Assembly: GCA_964486455.1 (NCBI GenBank)
Contig: CAZAMP010000055.1
Location: forward strand, 1 to 26,694
DNA length: 26,694 nucleotides
Reading direction: 5' to 3'
From: CAZAMP01 sp964486455
GTDB lineage: Bacteria; Eisenbacteria; RBG-16-71-46; CAZAMP01
In this document: in pieces, positions 23,500 to 26,694 of the stretch
Layout of the letters: each line of letters opens with the position of its first letter
How positions within the stretch are numbered: position 1 is the stretch's first letter
The notes under the pieces: model-generated
The model's input: only the letters and a program-made list of their open reading frames with translations
Databases searched by the model: none
What the model was told of the DNA's origin: nothing
Position numbers and translations under genes: made by a program

Positions 23500-24873
23500 A
23501 TGGACAAGCGTACGCATCGACCGGCATCTGTTCGTTTAACGAGTGATGAGACGCGACGCGAGTTTCTGAAACTCTCCGCCATGGCGATGCTCGCCGCAGC
23601 AGCCGATACGTCAGGCCTCCTCGCCCCGGCCGCGCGCGCCAATCCGCTGTCTCCCGCGAATGCGCTGCCCGGGCGAATCGTTCTCTACCGCGACCCCGCG
23701 ATGAACGGGCACCAAGCGGAGATCGACCGAGACCACACCGAAGCGTGCGTGCATCACGGTGTGCGTCTCTTGACCGACATCGACGACACGGCAGCGGCGT
23801 TCGAGTCGCTCTTCTCCGGCCTGAACGCAGCGTCGACGATCGCCATCAAGGTCAACTGCCTCGCCTGGAACGACAGCCGGTGGGAGGTCGTACGCGGCCT
23901 CGTATCCGGCCTCGCCATGATGCTGGGAGGTTCGTACGACGTCAGCCGGGTGACGATCTTCGATGTCCAGACCTATCTACCCGATCACGGCTACGTTGCC
24001 GGTGAGTTCACGTTCGGCGGAAACACGGTCACGGTTCGGAGCTCGGAGAGCTGCAGCGGCTACTACGTCTATCAGAACCACCGACTCTCCAACCACGTCA
24101 TGGACAACGACTACGTCATCAATGTCCCCGTGCTGAAGGCCCATAACGTCGGTTACCCGCAGCATCAGATCACGACCGCGCTGAAGAACCACTACGGTTC
24201 CATCTGTCCCCAGAACCTCTGCAACAACATCACGGGGATGCTCACGCTGAACGCGGACGCGAACATCAAGGGGAAGAGCGCGCTGGTCGTCACGAGCGCG
24301 CTTCGCGGCACGTACGAGGGCGGGCCGTGGGAACCCGCCCAGATCTGGAACACCTTCCCGGATCAGACACCGAACACGATCCTTCTCACGACCGATCCGG
24401 TCACAGAGTCGTATTGGGCACGTGACATGATCAACGCGGAGCGAGTCGACCGCGGATGGTCCGAGTTCGAATGCCCCTGGGTCGAGCAGGCGTCCGAAGC
24501 GCCGTACGCGATCGGGGTGAGCGACCCTGATTCGATGACCGTCATCAACTACGACGTCACGATCGCCGTGGAAGGTGACGATGGACCGCGCGTCGGTACG
24601 ACGTACCTTGCACCCAACAGTCCAAACCCGTTCTCATCGGAAACTCGACTCCGATTCCGCCTGGCTCATTCCGGCACCGCGCGGATCGTGGTGATATCCG
24701 CGGCCGGCAGGCAGGTGCGTCATCTCGGCGAGCGTTCGTATTCGGCGGGTCACTCGATGGTGGAATGGGACGGACGCGATGACCAGGGTCGACCGGTCCC
24801 TTCGGGAGTCTACTTCGTCCGACTCCTTACCGGACAGAGAGAGAGCACGCGCCGCGTTCTCGTCGCACGCTGA
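23500..24873 (+). CDS. Tat-exported DUF362 protein with C-terminal sorting domain (paralogue B)
   Basis: The 457-residue protein is a close paralogue of the one at 15891. The Tat motif TRREFLKLSA is at residues 18-27. The DUF362 domain runs from about 58 to 350: STIAIKVNCLAWND, RWEVVRGLVSGLA, DYVINVPVLKAHN, ALKNHYGSICPQNLCN and TTDPVTESYWARDMINAERV. The sorting module covers the last 85 residues: NSPNPFSSETRLRFRL, VEWDGRDDQGRPVPSGVYF. Cysteines 120, 236, 241 and 325 match those of paralogue A, although the middle pair is one residue closer. ATG at 23500 follows GGAAGGGAG at nine bases; an upstream in-frame start at 23425 has no ribosome site and lacks sense as a signal peptide. The gene is divergent from the lipoprotein operon. 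A folded surface protein with a metal or disulfide centre is my inference. Confidence 0.9.
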   Translation: MDKRTHRPASVRLTSDETRREFLKLSAMAMLAAAADTSGLLAPAARANPLSPANALPGRIVLYRDPAMNGHQAEIDRDHTEACVHHGVRLLTDIDDTAAAFESLFSGLNAASTIAIKVNCLAWNDSRWEVVRGLVSGLAMMLGGSYDVSRVTIFDVQTYLPDHGYVAGEFTFGGNTVTVRSSESCSGYYVYQNHRLSNHVMDNDYVINVPVLKAHNVGYPQHQITTALKNHYGSICPQNLCNNITGMLTLNADANIKGKSALVVTSALRGTYEGGPWEPAQIWNTFPDQTPNTILLTTDPVTESYWARDMINAERVDRGWSEFECPWVEQASEAPYAIGVSDPDSMTVINYDVTIAVEGDDGPRVGTTYLAPNSPNPFSSETRLRFRLAHSGTARIVVISAAGRQVRHLGERSYSAGHSMVEWDGRDDQGRPVPSGVYFVRLLTGQRESTRRVLVAR

Positions 24874-24901
24874 GGATCGTCCTTCCTCCATACAGACGAA
24901 A

Positions 24902-24923
24902 GGGGGCGGCACGCGCCGCCCCC
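24902..24923. terminator. Two-way terminator hairpin between convergent genes
   Basis: GGGGGCGGC (24902-24910) pairs perfectly with GCCGCCCCC (24915-24923) around a four-base loop. It lies midway between two convergent stop codons, 28 bases from one and 22 from the other. T-runs are short on both sides, so it may work mostly by its very stable stem. Confidence 0.7.
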
Positions 24924-24945
24924 CTCCGTTCGTGAGATCAAAGCA

Positions 24946-26670
24946 TCATCGGATTAGCATCATTCGCTTGTTCAGGCTCTGATCCCCCGCGTCGAGGCGA
25001 TAGAGATAGACTCCCGACGCCACCGGCCGCCCCCGGTGATCGGTCCCATCCCACACGACCTCGTACGGCCCCTCTGACATCGTCTGTTGAACGAGCGTGC
25101 GGATGTGCCGCCCGTCCGCGCTGAACACGGTGACTCGCACCGCTCGCTGATCCGGAAGGTGGAAGCGGATCGTCGTCGGTGAGTGAAACGGGTTCGGCGC
25201 GTTCTGCCGGAGCGCGAGCATTGGAGTCGCGTCCACCGGCCCGACCCCGGTGAAGTCTTCGGGCGAAAGCAGCGCGTAGCCGCTCTCGTTCTCGTGGATA
25301 TCGTGAGCCGACACCTTGAAGTAGGCCCCTTCCGACGGATCGAAGTCACTGAACACCACCGCGGTGTCCACCGTTGCCATGGCCAGGTTTTCATCGCCGG
25401 GCACGAAGTCCTTGTCCAGGCCGCGGTAGATCCGGTATCCCTCGAGGTCTCTTTCGCGGTTCGACGTCCAGGAGACAACGAGCGTGTTCAGCGGCGGGAG
25501 GATCTTGCCGCCGATATCGCCTGGGATTCCAGGGCCGATGTTGTCCACGGAGTACCCACTGTCGGGTAGCGACGTGTAGTAGACGAGTGGATCGTCGGTG
25601 TGCGCGATCACCTGGAAGTAGTGGTAGTCGTCGTGCACCGACGTCGAGTCGAAGAGCGTGGGGATGGCGCGCGAGTAGCCTGTCTGGAAGTAAGCGCCGT
25701 GCTCGTCGACCATCTCCCAAAACATCGGGTCGCCATTGCTCCCGTTTGTGCGGAGGAGCGAGCCGATCTCGGGCTCGTCGAGGACTGCGGGATCGGCTGC
25801 AATCTCCGCGTCACACTCCAGAGCGCGGCCAGCCGTGCCGGCGTCGATGGCGCGCCAGATCGTGTAGTTCGTGATGCCGGATGAACCAAAGCGATCGGGA
25901 CGCGCCGCATACCAGGAGAGATGAACCGAGCCACCTTGGTCCCCTGGAACATCGTTCGCCGCATGAATGTACGGCGTCATATGTCCCCACTCTCCATTAT
26001 TGTCTATGAACTGCGCGTAGAGACAAGGATGCGTGGGCGAATGGCGGTGATCCTCCCAGGCAAACAGGGCACCTCCCCTGTCCTCCACTGCGACCTGTGG
26101 AGAGAACTGGTCCCCTCCCGCCGTACAGACAGGCACGCCGTCCGCTTCCCATTCGGCCTCGCCGCTCCCCGAGATCCTCTGCGCGTAGACGTCGTAGATC
26201 CCGGTGTCGTTTCGATCGTCCATCCAGGTAATGAACACTCCACCTTCAGCGTCAGCAATCAATTCGGGGACGCTCTGAACCGCTGCATCGAGGCAGACAC
26301 CAACGCCATTCGGCGCCCACTGCGCCTCCCCGTCGCCCCCTATCCGCTGCGCATAGATGTCGTCGTTGCCACCACCTGCACGATCATCGTTCCAAACGAT
26401 GATCGCGCCAAAGTCGCCGTCGCAGGCGATTCCCAAGTAGGGATACTGGGACTGATTCGGATCGATATTGATTCCATTGGTCGCCCACATCGGGTCGCCG
26501 ACGGAGCTGACTCTTTGTGCGAATACGGCATAGGCGCCATAGCGACGGTCAACCCAGCTGATGATGGCGCCCGACACGCCGTCGGAGATAAGTCTTGGCG
26601 CCTCCTGAGAGTTGGTGCCGGCGCAAACCGCTACCCCCGAGTGTTCCCCGTCAGAGCGCGCGGGACTCGG
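24946..26670 (-). CDS. Secreted repeat protein with FN3 and C-terminal sorting domain; N-terminus missing
   Basis: The frame is open from a TGA at 26673-26671 to the stop at 24946; the first usable start is GTG at 26577. Homologous repeat sequence continues upstream of that GTG (GVAVCAGTNSQEAPRLISDG), so the true start is lost. The N-terminal third holds three to four repeats of about 50 residues with the pattern DGEAQW, NGVGVC, ADAEGGVFITWMDDR, YAQRI, probably propeller blades. An FN3-like domain with WTSNRERDLEGYRIYRGLD follows, and the last 85 residues are the FlgD-like sorting module (NAPNPFHSPTTIRFHL, VVWDGTDHRGR, ASGVYLYRL). It would be exported and attached to the surface. Near the right edge one repeat is about four residues short and then hits the TGA, so this end is either disrupted by an insertion or wrongly assembled. 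Confidence 0.8.
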   Translation of the reverse strand, partial: PSPARSDGEHSGVAVCAGTNSQEAPRLISDGVSGAIISWVDRRYGAYAVFAQRVSSVGDPMWATNGINIDPNQSQYPYLGIACDGDFGAIIVWNDDRAGGGNDDIYAQRIGGDGEAQWAPNGVGVCLDAAVQSVPELIADAEGGVFITWMDDRNDTGIYDVYAQRISGSGEAEWEADGVPVCTAGGDQFSPQVAVEDRGGALFAWEDHRHSPTHPCLYAQFIDNNGEWGHMTPYIHAANDVPGDQGGSVHLSWYAARPDRFGSSGITNYTIWRAIDAGTAGRALECDAEIAADPAVLDEPEIGSLLRTNGSNGDPMFWEMVDEHGAYFQTGYSRAIPTLFDSTSVHDDYHYFQVIAHTDDPLVYYTSLPDSGYSVDNIGPGIPGDIGGKILPPLNTLVVSWTSNRERDLEGYRIYRGLDKDFVPGDENLAMATVDTAVVFSDFDPSEGAYFKVSAHDIHENESGYALLSPEDFTGVGPVDATPMLALRQNAPNPFHSPTTIRFHLPDQRAVRVTVFSADGRHIRTLVQQTMSEGPYEVVWDGTDHRGRPVASGVYLYRLDAGDQSLNKRMMLIR

Positions 26671-26681
26671 TCAAGCGTTTT

Positions 26682-26694
26682 GTTAATGGACACT
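26682..26694. repeat. Right-end copy of a 12-mer also found inverted at the left end
   Basis: TGTTAATGGACA at 26682-26693 recurs as its reverse complement at 2-13. Both copies lie within one or two bases of the window edge and read outward in the same sense. This is how a contig looks when it breaks at two copies of one repeat such as an insertion sequence. No transposase is in view, so the element is not identified. Confidence 0.5.

Noticed and set aside
23310..23642. N-terminal extension of the lipoprotein to 23642
   Set aside because: It would overlap the start of the divergent DUF362 gene and its TATAAT, and would bury the lipoprotein signal inside the protein.
1..26694. A 26.7-kb transposon bounded by 12-base inverted repeats
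   Set aside because: No transposase inside, and the content is ordinary (acpS, tRNAs, envelope genes). Contig breakage at a repeated element explains the ends better.
1..26694. CRISPR arrays, rRNA genes, phage genes, retrons or toxin-antitoxin pairs
   Set aside because: Looked for on both strands; no spaced direct repeats, rRNA segments or matching protein motifs were seen.

Overview
The window reads as a chromosomal piece from a high-GC (a hand count of one 60-base sample gives about 63%), Gram-negative-type bacterium of the FCB superphylum. Candidatus Eisenbacteria or a relative is my best guess. The reasons are four proteins ending in the FlgD-like / T9SS-type C-terminal sorting module (N-x-PNPF at its start, WDG-x-D in the middle, SG[IV]Y near the end), a gingipain-like C25 protease fused to FG-GAP repeats, several DUF362 proteins, and a SprA-like outer-membrane barrel. 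Taxonomy is inferred from gene content only.

Layout. (1) 1-1875 is the remains of a chromosomal integron. It holds a GNAT gene cut by the left edge, a second complete GNAT gene bounded by integron-type core sites, and an integron-integrase pseudogene that has lost its N-terminus and carries an in-frame TAG. The integrase points the same way as the cassettes, the less common arrangement. The first 180 bases are only about 48% GC. (2) 1870-3399 holds a tRNA-processing-type block on the minus strand: a glutamyl-tRNA-synthetase-like protein that has lost both class I signature motifs, then tRNA-Gln(CUG), tRNA-Glu(CUC) and a terminator. (3) 3455-8678 is a giant secreted C25 protease with its own terminator. 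(4) 9004-12622 holds a secreted orphan, acpS, a divergent coiled-coil protein and a FemAB-like transferase. (5) 12652-23309 is a long minus-strand run of envelope genes: lipoprotein, DUF362 protein, propeller/outer-membrane barrel, Tat-exported DUF362 protein with sorting domain, flippase and GT-C glycosyltransferase. (6) Divergent from it at 23500 is a paralogous Tat-exported DUF362 protein with sorting domain. It converges on the C-terminal part of another sorting-domain protein that runs off the right edge.

Working together. Regions 4-6 look like an envelope module. The flippase, GT-C enzyme and FemAB-like transferase suit surface glycan assembly. The sorting-domain proteins suit export and attachment to that surface. 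The two Tat/DUF362/sorting-domain paralogues share four cysteines, which suggests folded, possibly metal-carrying, surface proteins. The most unusual single locus is the synthetase pseudoenzyme next to the two tRNAs that a GluRS would normally serve. Both window ends finish in the same 12-mer facing outward, so the window is probably a contig broken at two copies of one repeat.
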